5,464 nt of DNA from Paracoccaceae bacterium (GTDB lineage Bacteria > Pseudomonadota > Alphaproteobacteria > Rhodobacterales > Rhodobacteraceae). The stretch covers positions 1 through 5,464 of the forward strand of contig JAESRD010000334.1 of the NCBI GenBank assembly GCA_016764835.1, given 5' to 3'. The notes beneath the pieces were generated by a model. It did not search any database and was not told the origin of the DNA. It saw only the letters and a list, made by a program, of their open reading frames with translations. Below are positions 1-5,368 of this stretch, one piece after another (the first letter of the stretch is position 1; the number at the start of each line of letters is the position of its first letter). Made by a program: the position numbers and the translations under genes.

Positions 1-144
1 GGCTTTCGCCAAATAGCCCGCGCCCGCGGCACGGCGATAAACGCGCTTGCCGCGCAAATTGACGCCGCGCGCGGCGATGTCGGGCTGGCATCGGCAATTA
101 GGGTCTTCGTATTCGAAGAACTGACCAGGCCGGGCGCCAAATGA
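1..144 (+). CDS. Ribbon-helix-helix (RHH_4-like) domain protein, C-terminal part only
   Basis: Frame 1 is open from the window edge to a TGA at 142-144 and gives 47 residues; the start lies outside the window. The visible part reads as an arginine/alanine-rich helix (RQIARARGTAINALAAQID) followed by AARGDVGLASAIRVFVFEEL. This matches my memory of the C-terminal half of the RHH_4 family (Pfam PF13467), small alphaproteobacterial proteins with a ribbon-helix-helix fold that usually binds DNA as a dimer. The N-terminal strand that would contact DNA is not visible. The stop overlaps the ATG of the next gene as ATGA, which suggests one transcript and translational coupling. Regulation of the downstream DCC gene by this protein is possible but not shown. 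Family call is from remembered sequence style, with no search done. Confidence 0.75.
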   Translation, partial: GFRQIARARGTAINALAAQIDAARGDVGLASAIRVFVFEELTRPGAK

Positions 145-635
145 AGCTCACAATCCGCCTGCCCTATTCCTACCAAAACGACGCCTCTGTACCGTTTTTT
201 GAAGCCAGCCCATGCATTACAGTGATGGACGCCGACTGTGGCCTTTGCGCCAAAGGTGCGACCTGGATCGCGCAGAGCGACACCGCCCGCGACTTTAGCA
301 TTGTGCCGCTGCAAAGCACGCTGGGCCATGCGCTCATGCACCATTACGGGCTTGATCCAAGCGACCCACTGTCATGGCTCTATATCGAGGACGGCGTCGC
401 CTATACTTCGCTCGATGCGCTGATCCGTGTTGGCAAACGGCTGGGCGGCAAATGGCATGTGCTGCGGCTGCTGCGCAGCCTGCCCCCCCCCGTCCAAGAC
501 GGGCTATACGGTATGGTGGCGCGCAATCGCATTCGGCTCTCTGGCCGGGCTGACCTTTGCGCTTCGCCTAACCCAGAGGTTCAAAAACGGCTGATTAGGC
601 AAACACAAACGCCCGGTCTTGCAGCCAAAGAATAG
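141..635 (+). CDS. DCC family (DUF393) thiol-disulfide oxidoreductase-like protein
   Basis: The 164-residue product carries the family's signature near the N-terminus: residues 27-36 read TVMDADCGLC, a DxDCxxC motif with Cys33 and Cys36 spaced like a thioredoxin CxxC. Further family features are a conserved middle (PLQS near 56-59), the YGMVARNR segment near 123-130, and the GRADLC ending near 135-140 with a third cysteine, Cys140. DCC proteins (Pfam PF04134) are predicted thioredoxin-fold oxidoreductases; substrates are mostly unknown. No signal peptide is evident, so a cytoplasmic or membrane-peripheral location is likely. No Shine-Dalgarno is visible before the ATG, which overlaps the upstream stop (ATGA), so translation is probably coupled to the ribbon-helix-helix gene. 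The last 41 bases overlap the convergent HTTM-like gene. A run of nine C at 483-491 encodes Pro-Pro-Pro and is slippage-prone. Confidence 0.9.
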   Translation: MKLTIRLPYSYQNDASVPFFEASPCITVMDADCGLCAKGATWIAQSDTARDFSIVPLQSTLGHALMHHYGLDPSDPLSWLYIEDGVAYTSLDALIRVGKRLGGKWHVLRLLRSLPPPVQDGLYGMVARNRIRLSGRADLCASPNPEVQKRLIRQTQTPGLAAKE

Positions 636-1284
636 ACGGATAGGCGCAAAGCCAGATCCAGAAAAACCGGTTCAGGCCAAAGAAACACGCATTGCTAAAG
701 TGAAATGACCCGGCAACGATCAGCCCGATGATCAGCCCCGGCTGCGAGAATATCGTTAGCGGAAAAACCAGCTCAAAGCTGATAACCCCCCAAGATGCAG
801 CCCATAAAATGCGCGGATGTTTCGCCCATTGCCGCAGCCCCTCGCTGACCGGATAGGCCGAAAACTCGAACACATCTTGCAATGCCCGGCCCGAGCGCCA
901 TTGCGGATTGACCACTTTGACATAGCCAGAGATGAAATATGACAGGACAAGTTGCAACGCCAAATAGCCAAAGACATATTCTTGCAACCGCTGGTTTGGC
1001 ATAAACTCGGCAAGCGTCAGGCTAAACAGGATCAGCAGGCTCATCCGGTCGCTGCCGCCATTATAAGGGCCGTTAAACCGTTTGAGTATGGCCAATGCCA
1101 AAGCCGATAGACCAAGGCAGACCAGCGGCGCTTGCACCCCGATCAGCAGCAGAACACACAGAGCCATGCGCGGCGCAAACAGCATGATCTCGCGCCTGCC
1201 CGCGATAAGATGTTCAACACTTTGCTGCAAAAAGGCCAGCGCCAGCATTATCTCAGTCAACCGCATAGCTTGGTCAAGGCTCAT
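595..1284 (-). CDS. HTTM-like integral membrane protein (vitamin K-dependent carboxylase-related membrane domain)
   Basis: The 229-residue product is very hydrophobic, with about seven or eight candidate membrane segments near residues 12-27, 34-50, 52-66, 81-95, 103-122, 159-179, 183-202 and 206-221. Motifs I associate with the HTTM family (SMART SM00752, related to the membrane part of vitamin K-dependent gamma-carboxylase) are FNGPYNGGSDRM at 70-81 and YFISGYVKV with PQWRSGRAL at 116-135. It is shorter than eukaryotic carboxylases and lacks their large lumenal domain, so carboxylase activity should not be assumed. The start is well fixed: ATG at 1284 overlaps the upstream stop as ATGA, and AGGAG sits 7 bases upstream. 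It is convergent with the DCC gene, a partner commonly found beside or fused to HTTM proteins. An inner-membrane location is expected; the reaction is unknown. Confidence 0.8.
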   Translation of the reverse strand: MSLDQAMRLTEIMLALAFLQQSVEHLIAGRREIMLFAPRMALCVLLLIGVQAPLVCLGLSALALAILKRFNGPYNGGSDRMSLLILFSLTLAEFMPNQRLQEYVFGYLALQLVLSYFISGYVKVVNPQWRSGRALQDVFEFSAYPVSEGLRQWAKHPRILWAASWGVISFELVFPLTIFSQPGLIIGLIVAGSFHFSNACFFGLNRFFWIWLCAYPSILWLQDRAFVFA

Positions 1285-1727
1285 TGGGCGGCTCCTGCGC
1301 GCGGTTCTGAGCGGGGTCGTGGGCGTGAAATATAGGTGATCTCTTTTTCCAGCACGGTGCCATTGCGGCTAATATAAACCAGCCGGAAGACGAGAAACGC
1401 GGCGGCCCCTTCTCCAGCCCGGCTCAGCTCTGCACATATCCGGTCAAATATCTCACTGTCGCTATGCTGGGTTGGCTTATCCATCAGCCGCTCGGCACAG
1501 CTGACCATAAACAATGTCTCGTTCCAACGCGGGTTCCAGACCATGCGGCGCAGCATTGTTTTGACTGATATATGCGTCGGGCGCGGCCGGAATTCTGCCC
1601 AGGCAGCAGGCTCGTCATCTTGCTTAGCCAACAGCGCGAACTCAATCCGCGGCGACGGCCCGATCTCATCAAAAAACCGCCAAGATGGGATCAACGCGGG
1701 AAGTAAGAGTTTTAACGTATGAAACAT
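1281..1727 (-). CDS. Conserved-looking protein of unknown function, coupled to the HTTM-like gene
   Basis: I do not recognise a named family. From the ATG at 1727 the product has 148 residues; the same frame extends to a TTG at 1748 (155 residues), directly preceded by an in-frame TAA. Neither start has a convincing Shine-Dalgarno. I prefer the ATG because its product opens with a compact segment, LKLLLPALIPSWRFFDEIGP at 5-24, of the kind often conserved at an N-terminus. It is rich in Trp, Arg and Phe (WAEFRPRP at 43-50, RRMVWNPRWNETLF at 60-73) and has no cysteine pair or clear transmembrane helix, although residues 5-13 could associate with the membrane. The C-terminal end is basic and low in complexity (RPRPRSEPR). 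The stop overlaps the HTTM start as ATGA, so the two proteins probably work together. The window-level context suggests a soluble or peripheral partner of the HTTM protein. Confidence 0.75.
   Translation of the reverse strand: MFHTLKLLLPALIPSWRFFDEIGPSPRIEFALLAKQDDEPAAWAEFRPRPTHISVKTMLRRMVWNPRWNETLFMVSCAERLMDKPTQHSDSEIFDRICAELSRAGEGAAAFLVFRLVYISRNGTVLEKEITYISRPRPRSEPRAGAAQ
1292..1296 (-). promoter_or_regulatory. Ribosome binding site of the HTTM-like gene
   Basis: On the minus strand the sequence reads AGGAG, then CCGCCCA (7 bases), then ATG at 1284. This is the clearest well-spaced Shine-Dalgarno in the window. It lies inside the 3' end of the upstream gene, so the HTTM-like protein can be initiated directly as well as by coupling through the ATGA overlap. 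It supports 1284 as the true start. Confidence 0.75.
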
Positions 1728-1748
1728 GGGGCGCACAGCAACCGACAA

Positions 1749-1896
1749 TTAGGACCAAACCGTTCAGGACCGGGGCCCGTATCGGAGAGGTTAGGCTAAG
1801 TGCCGAGTTTTAAAATATTGCTACCAACGCGCTGTTACGGGCGTTTTGCAGGGCGGGGGCGCAACAATTTGCAACGCCCCCTGCCCGAAAGGCAGT
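1749..1896. other. Intergenic region between desaturase and the unknown gene/HTTM operon
   Basis: No gene is visible in these 148 bases. The desaturase-proximal part holds a GC-rich hairpin (listed separately). A short AT-rich core at about 1810-1820 (TTAAAATATT on the plus strand) is the only place that looks promoter-like for the leftward operon, but no convincing -35/-10 pair with normal spacing can be named. Whether the desaturase transcript reads through into the operon is undecided from sequence. Confidence 0.4.
1851..1886 (-). terminator. GC-rich hairpin after the desaturase, possible terminator
   Basis: The arms GGGCGGGGGCG (1851-1861) and CGCCCCC-T-GCCC (1875-1886) pair over 11 base pairs with one bulged T, around a 13-base loop. 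The hairpin begins about 10 bases beyond the desaturase stop on the minus strand. The bases that follow on the minus strand (TGCAAAACG) are not a T-run, so this is not a classic intrinsic terminator. It may instead protect the 3' end of the message or act with another factor. Confidence 0.35.
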
Positions 1897-1906
1897 TTAA
1901 ACTGCC
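1891..1906. repeat. Perfect 16-bp palindrome over the desaturase stop codon
   Basis: GGCAGTTTAAACTGCC is identical to its reverse complement. It includes the desaturase stop (TAA, 1897-1899) and its last codons. The right-hand copy of GGCAG/CTGCC can also pair with the neighbouring CTGCC at 1881-1886 through a five-base loop, so the 3' end of the desaturase message has alternative foldings. It could be an operator-like site or simply part of the 3' hairpin cluster. Confidence 0.6.
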
Positions 1907-2934
1907 AGTTTACGTGCGGTTGCGAATGAAACCAAACGGCGGCTCTTCGCATCCCAAAGATCGAGACTGGCGCATTTGAAGCTTTCAACCAGCGTCAAAC
2001 GGTTACAATTGACCAGTTCATTATGGTCTCTCAGCACTTCTGGAAGCCGATAAAAAGGGATACGGCTATAGAGGTGATGGATGTGGTGGATGCCGATATT
2101 GGCGGTAAACCAGCGCAGAATCGGCGGCAGATCATAGTGTGAGCTGCCGTTAAGAGCGGCGTCATGCAGCTGCCATTCTGGCGGCTTTTCCCAAGCTGTG
2201 GTCTCAAACTGGTGCTGCACATAAAACAGCCACACGCCAATGGTCGCAGCAATAAGCGTTGTTGGCAGGAAGACTAAAAACAGCGCTTTAAGCCCGCCAA
2301 AATAAACGATGATGCCAATGAATGTGGCAATAGCCAGATTGGTGCCCATCGCACTGATCCAGTATTTCTTGCCTTGGTTCATCAGCCCAAGCGGCAGGCG
2401 ATTTTGCAGGAAAAACAGATAGGTAGGGCCAAAACCAAACATAACAATCGGGTGGCGATAAGCGCGATAAACCAAGCGGCCAAAGGCGGTGCGCTGGTGA
2501 TATTCTTCTGTTGTCAGCGTCATGACATCACCAATGCCGCGATGATCAAGATCACCGGCATGGCTGTGATGAATAGAATGCGTGCGCCGCCAAACGTCAT
2601 AGGGGGTCAGGGTGAAGACCCCCAGCGCGCGGCCGATCCAGTCACTGACGGTGCGGTTGCCGTAAAATGAGCCATGGCCGCAATCATGCTGGATACAAAA
2701 CAGCCGCAACAGGAAACACCCGTTGAGCGCTGAGATAAGAAATGCGGCGAGGTAGCTGTAGGACGAGGCCCAGAATGCCAGCGCCCATAGCGTAACAAAG
2801 GGGCCGACGCTCGTCGCCAGCTCAAAGCTGCTGCGCATTGCATTTGGCTCGCGGTATTTTGCCAAGATCAGAACCCAATCGCGCGGAACCATGATCGGCT
2901 TGGTTTTTGCTTCAGTTGTCATAACCTGCTTCAT
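1897..2934 (-). CDS. Membrane fatty acid desaturase
   Basis: This 345-residue di-iron membrane desaturase has all three histidine boxes: HDCGH at 83-87, HSIHH at 119-123 and HHIHH at 283-287, the last inside GIHHIHHLYSRIPFYRLP. Extra conserved context includes GHGSFYGNRTVSDWIGR near 86-102 and FYVQHQFE near 237-244. Hydrophobic spans near 44-78, 195-212 and 216-237 fit the usual four-helix arrangement with the iron site facing the cytoplasm. The family (Pfam PF00487) introduces a cis double bond into acyl chains, usually of membrane lipids, using O2 and electrons from a ferredoxin or similar donor. The style resembles delta-12/omega-6-type enzymes, but regiospecificity cannot be read from sequence. 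The ATG at 2934 has no strong Shine-Dalgarno; a second in-frame ATG lies four codons downstream at 2922. Same strand as the helicase, 194 bases after it. Confidence 0.93.
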   Translation of the reverse strand: MKQVMTTEAKTKPIMVPRDWVLILAKYREPNAMRSSFELATSVGPFVTLWALAFWASSYSYLAAFLISALNGCFLLRLFCIQHDCGHGSFYGNRTVSDWIGRALGVFTLTPYDVWRRTHSIHHSHAGDLDHRGIGDVMTLTTEEYHQRTAFGRLVYRAYRHPIVMFGFGPTYLFFLQNRLPLGLMNQGKKYWISAMGTNLAIATFIGIIVYFGGLKALFLVFLPTTLIAATIGVWLFYVQHQFETTAWEKPPEWQLHDAALNGSSHYDLPPILRWFTANIGIHHIHHLYSRIPFYRLPEVLRDHNELVNCNRLTLVESFKCASLDLWDAKSRRLVSFATARKLAV

Positions 2935-3058
2935 ATCTAGAAAATGGTATGCAACAGGCTAACGCCAATACAAAGAAAGCAAAATAGTCAGATAGACGTT
3001 TTGTTTAATAAATATTGAGCTTTGGCGCGGATCGACAAATATGGCGCGCATTTAGCGG

Positions 3059-3082
3059 CCCAGCAGCAATGTCACTGCCGGG
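3059..3082 (-). terminator. Hairpin downstream of the helicase, possible terminator
   Basis: As minus-strand RNA the arms CCCGGCAG and CUGCUGGG pair over 8 base pairs, including one G-U pair, around an 8-base loop. On the plus strand the same position is an A-C mismatch, so the structure favours a leftward transcript such as the helicase message. It sits 46 bases past the helicase stop. No T-run follows, so termination by this element alone is doubtful. Confidence 0.3.
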
Positions 3083-3107
3083 TGCTCGCCGAAAGGTAGA
3101 AACCTAG

Positions 3108-3123
3108 AATTATTCCAATAATT
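3108..3123. repeat. Small AT-rich inverted repeat just after the helicase stop
   Basis: AATTATT and AATAATT are exact inverted copies separated by CC (plus strand). The element lies 5 to 20 bases past the helicase stop codon. It may form a weak 3' stem or be chance in AT-rich DNA. Confidence 0.35.
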
Positions 3124-3128
3124 GGCCG

Positions 3129-5216
3129 TTAGTCGCGCCGTGGGCCGCCGCTTGGCTTGCGTGGTCCGCCCTTTGGTCCGCCGCGCGGCGCGTCTTTGGC
3201 CCGTGCCCGGTTCTTCTTGCTGTTGGATTTGCCCTTTGGCGGCTGCGGGCCTTTGCTCTCGTCGCTGTAGCTGCCGCTTGATTTGCTGCGCGGCTTGCGC
3301 GGTGGCCGGCCCTCGCTATTGCCGTCGGCTGCGCTGCGGTCGCCGGGCGCATAAGGTTTACGGTCAAAACTCTTGGCGATGACTGCCACGCCGTCAGCCG
3401 AAGTCTCTTTGTTATACGGCTTGCTGCCGCCGGGGCGTTTGGCACCGGGCTTGGAACTGGGCTTGGGTTTGCGGGTGCGCGGCTTGCGGTCATCATCCCA
3501 ATCAACCGGGGTGGTTGTGCCGGGTGTGCTGTCACGGTCACGGTCATGGGCACGGTCTGGGCCACGATCCGAACCACGGTGCGGACGGCGTGGCCGCTCT
3601 GGTCGGTCGCCACGCGGCGCACGCTCATAGTTCAGCGTATCATTGTCCGGCTTGTCGCTTTTGCGCAGAGCCATGCCTTCAATCGTCATGCCTTCGCCAA
3701 TAGCGCTCAAAAAGCCAGAGACAGCCGATTTGCGGATCTCAATATAGGATTGGTCTTCTTGGATGCGGATCGCACCAATATCATCTTTGGTGATGTTGCC
3801 CGCCGTGCAGAACATTGGCAGCAAACGGCGCGGCTCGGCGTTTTTGTTGCGCCCGCCTACAATGGTAAACCACTGGCTCGGGCCAAAGGCCATGCGGGGT
3901 TTCGGCTTTTCATTGGCATCACTCAGCTCTTCGGGGGCTGTGTGCTTGGCATGGAACACCCGCAGATAGGCCACGGCAATCTGCTCGGGGCTAAACTGCG
4001 CCATCAGCTTTTCAACGCCGCCCTGCTCGCCTTTGGTGATCTCTTCTTGCCAACTGGCATCAGACAACATCCGCTCTTCGTCGCGCTGGCGGATCGCGTC
4101 AGCCGACGGGGCCGGGCCCCATTCAGCATTCAGCTTGGCCATTTTCAATATGCGCTCGGCTTTGCGCCGCACCTTTGGCGGCACAATCAGCGTGCTGACC
4201 CCTTTGCGCCCGGCCCGGCCCGTGCGGCCAGAACGGTGCAACAGGGTCTCGTGGTTATTGGGCAGCTCAGCATGGATAACCAGATCAAGGTTTGGCAGGT
4301 CGATCCCGCGCGCGGCTACATCAGTCGCCACGCAAACCCGCGCCCGCCCGTCGCGCATTGATTGCAGCGCATGGGTCCGCTCGTTCTGCGACAACTCACC
4401 CGACAGCGCCACAACCGAGAAGCCCCGGTTAGACAGCCGCGTCGTCAGCCGGTTGACCATGGCGCGGGTGTTGCAAAACACAATCGCATTGGGCGACTCG
4501 TAAAAGCGCAGCGTGTTGATGATCGCATTGTCACCGTCACGGTCGGCCACGTTCAAAGCCCGATATTCAATATCGGCATGCTGCGAATTATCAGAGGTGG
4601 TCTTAATCCGCACCGCGTCTTTTTGGTAGTTTTTCGCCAGCCGAGCAATCGCCGTTGGCACGGTGGCCGAGAACATCAGGGTTTGGCGGTCTTCGGGTGC
4701 TTCGCCCAAGATAAACTCAAGATCATCGCGGAAACCGAGGTCGAGCATCTCGTCGGCCTCATCGAGCACGACTGCTTTTAGCCCGCTCAGGTCGATAACG
4801 TTGCGCATAATATGGTCGCGCAAGCGGCCCGGTGTGGCCACAACAATATGTGCACCCCGCGCCAAGGCGCGCCGCTCGTCGCGCATATCCATACCGCCAA
4901 CGCAAGACGCCATAACCACGCCCGCATCTTCATAAAGCCAAGCCAGCTCGCGCTTGACCTGCATTGCCAGCTCACGCGTTGGCGCAATAACCAGCGCCAG
5001 CGGCGCACCCGCTTTGCCCAAACGCTCATCATCGCCCATAATAACCGGGGCAATGGCCATGCCGAAGCCCACGGTTTTGCCAGAGCCTGTCTGCGCTGAT
5101 ACGAGAAGATCAACGCCCGTCAGTTCTGGTTTGGTAACCGCCTCCTGCACGGGGGTCAGGTCAGTATATCCACGGCGTTCGATCGCGTCGGCGAGAGCTT
5201 TTTTCACGGTATGCAT
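3129..5216 (-). CDS. deaD: DEAD-box ATP-dependent RNA helicase, DeaD/CsdA-like, with DbpA-type RNA-binding domain and basic tail
   Basis: The 695-residue product shows the full DEAD-box set in order: Q motif GYTDLTPVQ (16-24), motif I AQTGSGKT (41-48), Ia PTRELA (79-84), TPGR (128-131), DEAD (152-155), SAT (183-185), IVFCNT (245-250), ATDVAARGID (297-306) and HRSGRTGRAG (327-336). Residues about 448-517 fit the DbpA RNA-binding domain (Pfam PF03880). From about 520 on, a roughly 175-residue tail rich in Arg, Lys, Gly, Pro and Ser, ending GGPKGGPRKPSGGPRRD, should bind RNA non-specifically. Relatives unwind structured RNA in ribosome assembly and mRNA decay, often with cold induction. The start is fixed: an in-frame TAG (5253-5255) precedes the ATG with no other ATG, GTG or TTG between. 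A good Shine-Dalgarno is absent (ACAGAAAAA precedes ATG). The symbol is by resemblance; rhlE- or dbpA-type naming is possible. Confidence 0.93.
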   Translation of the reverse strand: MHTVKKALADAIERRGYTDLTPVQEAVTKPELTGVDLLVSAQTGSGKTVGFGMAIAPVIMGDDERLGKAGAPLALVIAPTRELAMQVKRELAWLYEDAGVVMASCVGGMDMRDERRALARGAHIVVATPGRLRDHIMRNVIDLSGLKAVVLDEADEMLDLGFRDDLEFILGEAPEDRQTLMFSATVPTAIARLAKNYQKDAVRIKTTSDNSQHADIEYRALNVADRDGDNAIINTLRFYESPNAIVFCNTRAMVNRLTTRLSNRGFSVVALSGELSQNERTHALQSMRDGRARVCVATDVAARGIDLPNLDLVIHAELPNNHETLLHRSGRTGRAGRKGVSTLIVPPKVRRKAERILKMAKLNAEWGPAPSADAIRQRDEERMLSDASWQEEITKGEQGGVEKLMAQFSPEQIAVAYLRVFHAKHTAPEELSDANEKPKPRMAFGPSQWFTIVGGRNKNAEPRRLLPMFCTAGNITKDDIGAIRIQEDQSYIEIRKSAVSGFLSAIGEGMTIEGMALRKSDKPDNDTLNYERAPRGDRPERPRRPHRGSDRGPDRAHDRDRDSTPGTTTPVDWDDDRKPRTRKPKPSSKPGAKRPGGSKPYNKETSADGVAVIAKSFDRKPYAPGDRSAADGNSEGRPPRKPRSKSSGSYSDESKGPQPPKGKSNSKKNRARAKDAPRGGPKGGPRKPSGGPRRD
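3530..3620 (-). repeat. Low-complexity Arg/Asp/Pro-rich coding repeats in the helicase tail
   Basis: Short imperfect direct repeats built on TCACGG/CACGGTC-like units encode the Arg-Asp-rich stretch RGPDRAHDRDRDS and nearby Arg-Pro-rich residues (about 531-563 of the helicase). The same low complexity opens long false reading frames in the other frames here. Such tails vary quickly in length between related strains. Confidence 0.5.
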
Positions 5217-5239
5217 TTTTTCTGTTGTTAAGAGGTCGA

Positions 5240-5270
5240 TGCCGTCGGCTGGCTATTGGCCAAGACGGCA
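5240..5270 (-). promoter_or_regulatory. Hairpin in the helicase 5' leader, close to the start codon
   Basis: On the minus strand TGCCGTC and GACGGCA form a perfect 7-bp outer stem, and TGGC/GCCA adds an inner 4-bp stem with a CAATA loop. The structure ends 23 bases before the helicase ATG. It is likely to fold in the message and could modulate ribosome access or message stability. Confidence 0.5.
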
Positions 5271-5278
5271 ACAGGCCC

Positions 5279-5310
5279 AAAAAGAGCCCGCATCTGCTGA
5301 TGCAATCGGC
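5279..5310 (-). terminator. Terminator-like hairpin with T-run upstream of the helicase
   Basis: On the minus strand the element reads GCC-GATT-GCATC-AGCA-GATGC-G-GGC followed directly by TCTTTTT. The inner stem is 5 bp with a 4-base loop, the outer stem 3 bp, and the T-run follows at once, so it fits an intrinsic terminator. It lies 63 bases before the helicase ATG. It may end a transcript entering from the right edge, or be an attenuator within the helicase leader; no convincing promoter is visible between it and the ATG, which keeps the second option open. Confidence 0.5.
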
Positions 5311-5368
5311 AGCGCTTAATACGCCTACACTCGGATGTATAGTCCAATAATCATTAACCAGATAGGGA

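Larger units (their letters stand above)
2935..3128. other. Intergenic region carrying the desaturase promoter area and the helicase 3' end
   Basis: No gene is visible in these 194 bases. The part next to the desaturase (about 2941-3020) is clearly more AT-rich than the flanking genes, as expected for a promoter. A weak candidate on the minus strand is CTGACT (2986-2991) followed after 15 bases by TATTGG (2965-2970); the spacing is short and the -10 poor, so this is not offered as a firm promoter. The half nearer the helicase contains a GC-rich hairpin and a small AT-rich inverted repeat, both listed separately. Confidence 0.45.

Noticed and set aside
769..782. 14-base direct repeat CCAGCTCAAAGCTG, also at 2818-2831
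   Set aside because: Both copies sit inside coding sequence of unrelated genes and encode similar Phe-Glu-Leu residues; chance agreement in codon use is the simpler explanation.
1082..1339. Plus-strand frames opposite the start of the HTTM-like gene
   Set aside because: They are antisense to a gene with a well-placed Shine-Dalgarno and a clear membrane-protein pattern, and they show no recognisable motif.
2374..2670. Plus-strand 98-codon frame inside the desaturase
   Set aside because: It is antisense to the conserved histidine-box region of the desaturase and has no independent support.
3110..3628. Minus-strand 172-codon frame rich in Ala, Arg and Thr at the helicase 3' end
   Set aside because: It is a frame-shifted reading of the low-complexity helicase tail; its repetitive Ala/Arg/Thr content mirrors that and nothing else supports it.
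3546..4361. Plus-strand open frame of 271 codons opposite the helicase
   Set aside because: It lies wholly antisense to a gene with a complete motif set, has no Shine-Dalgarno, and shows no recognisable domain; GC-rich codon use on the opposite strand leaves such frames open.
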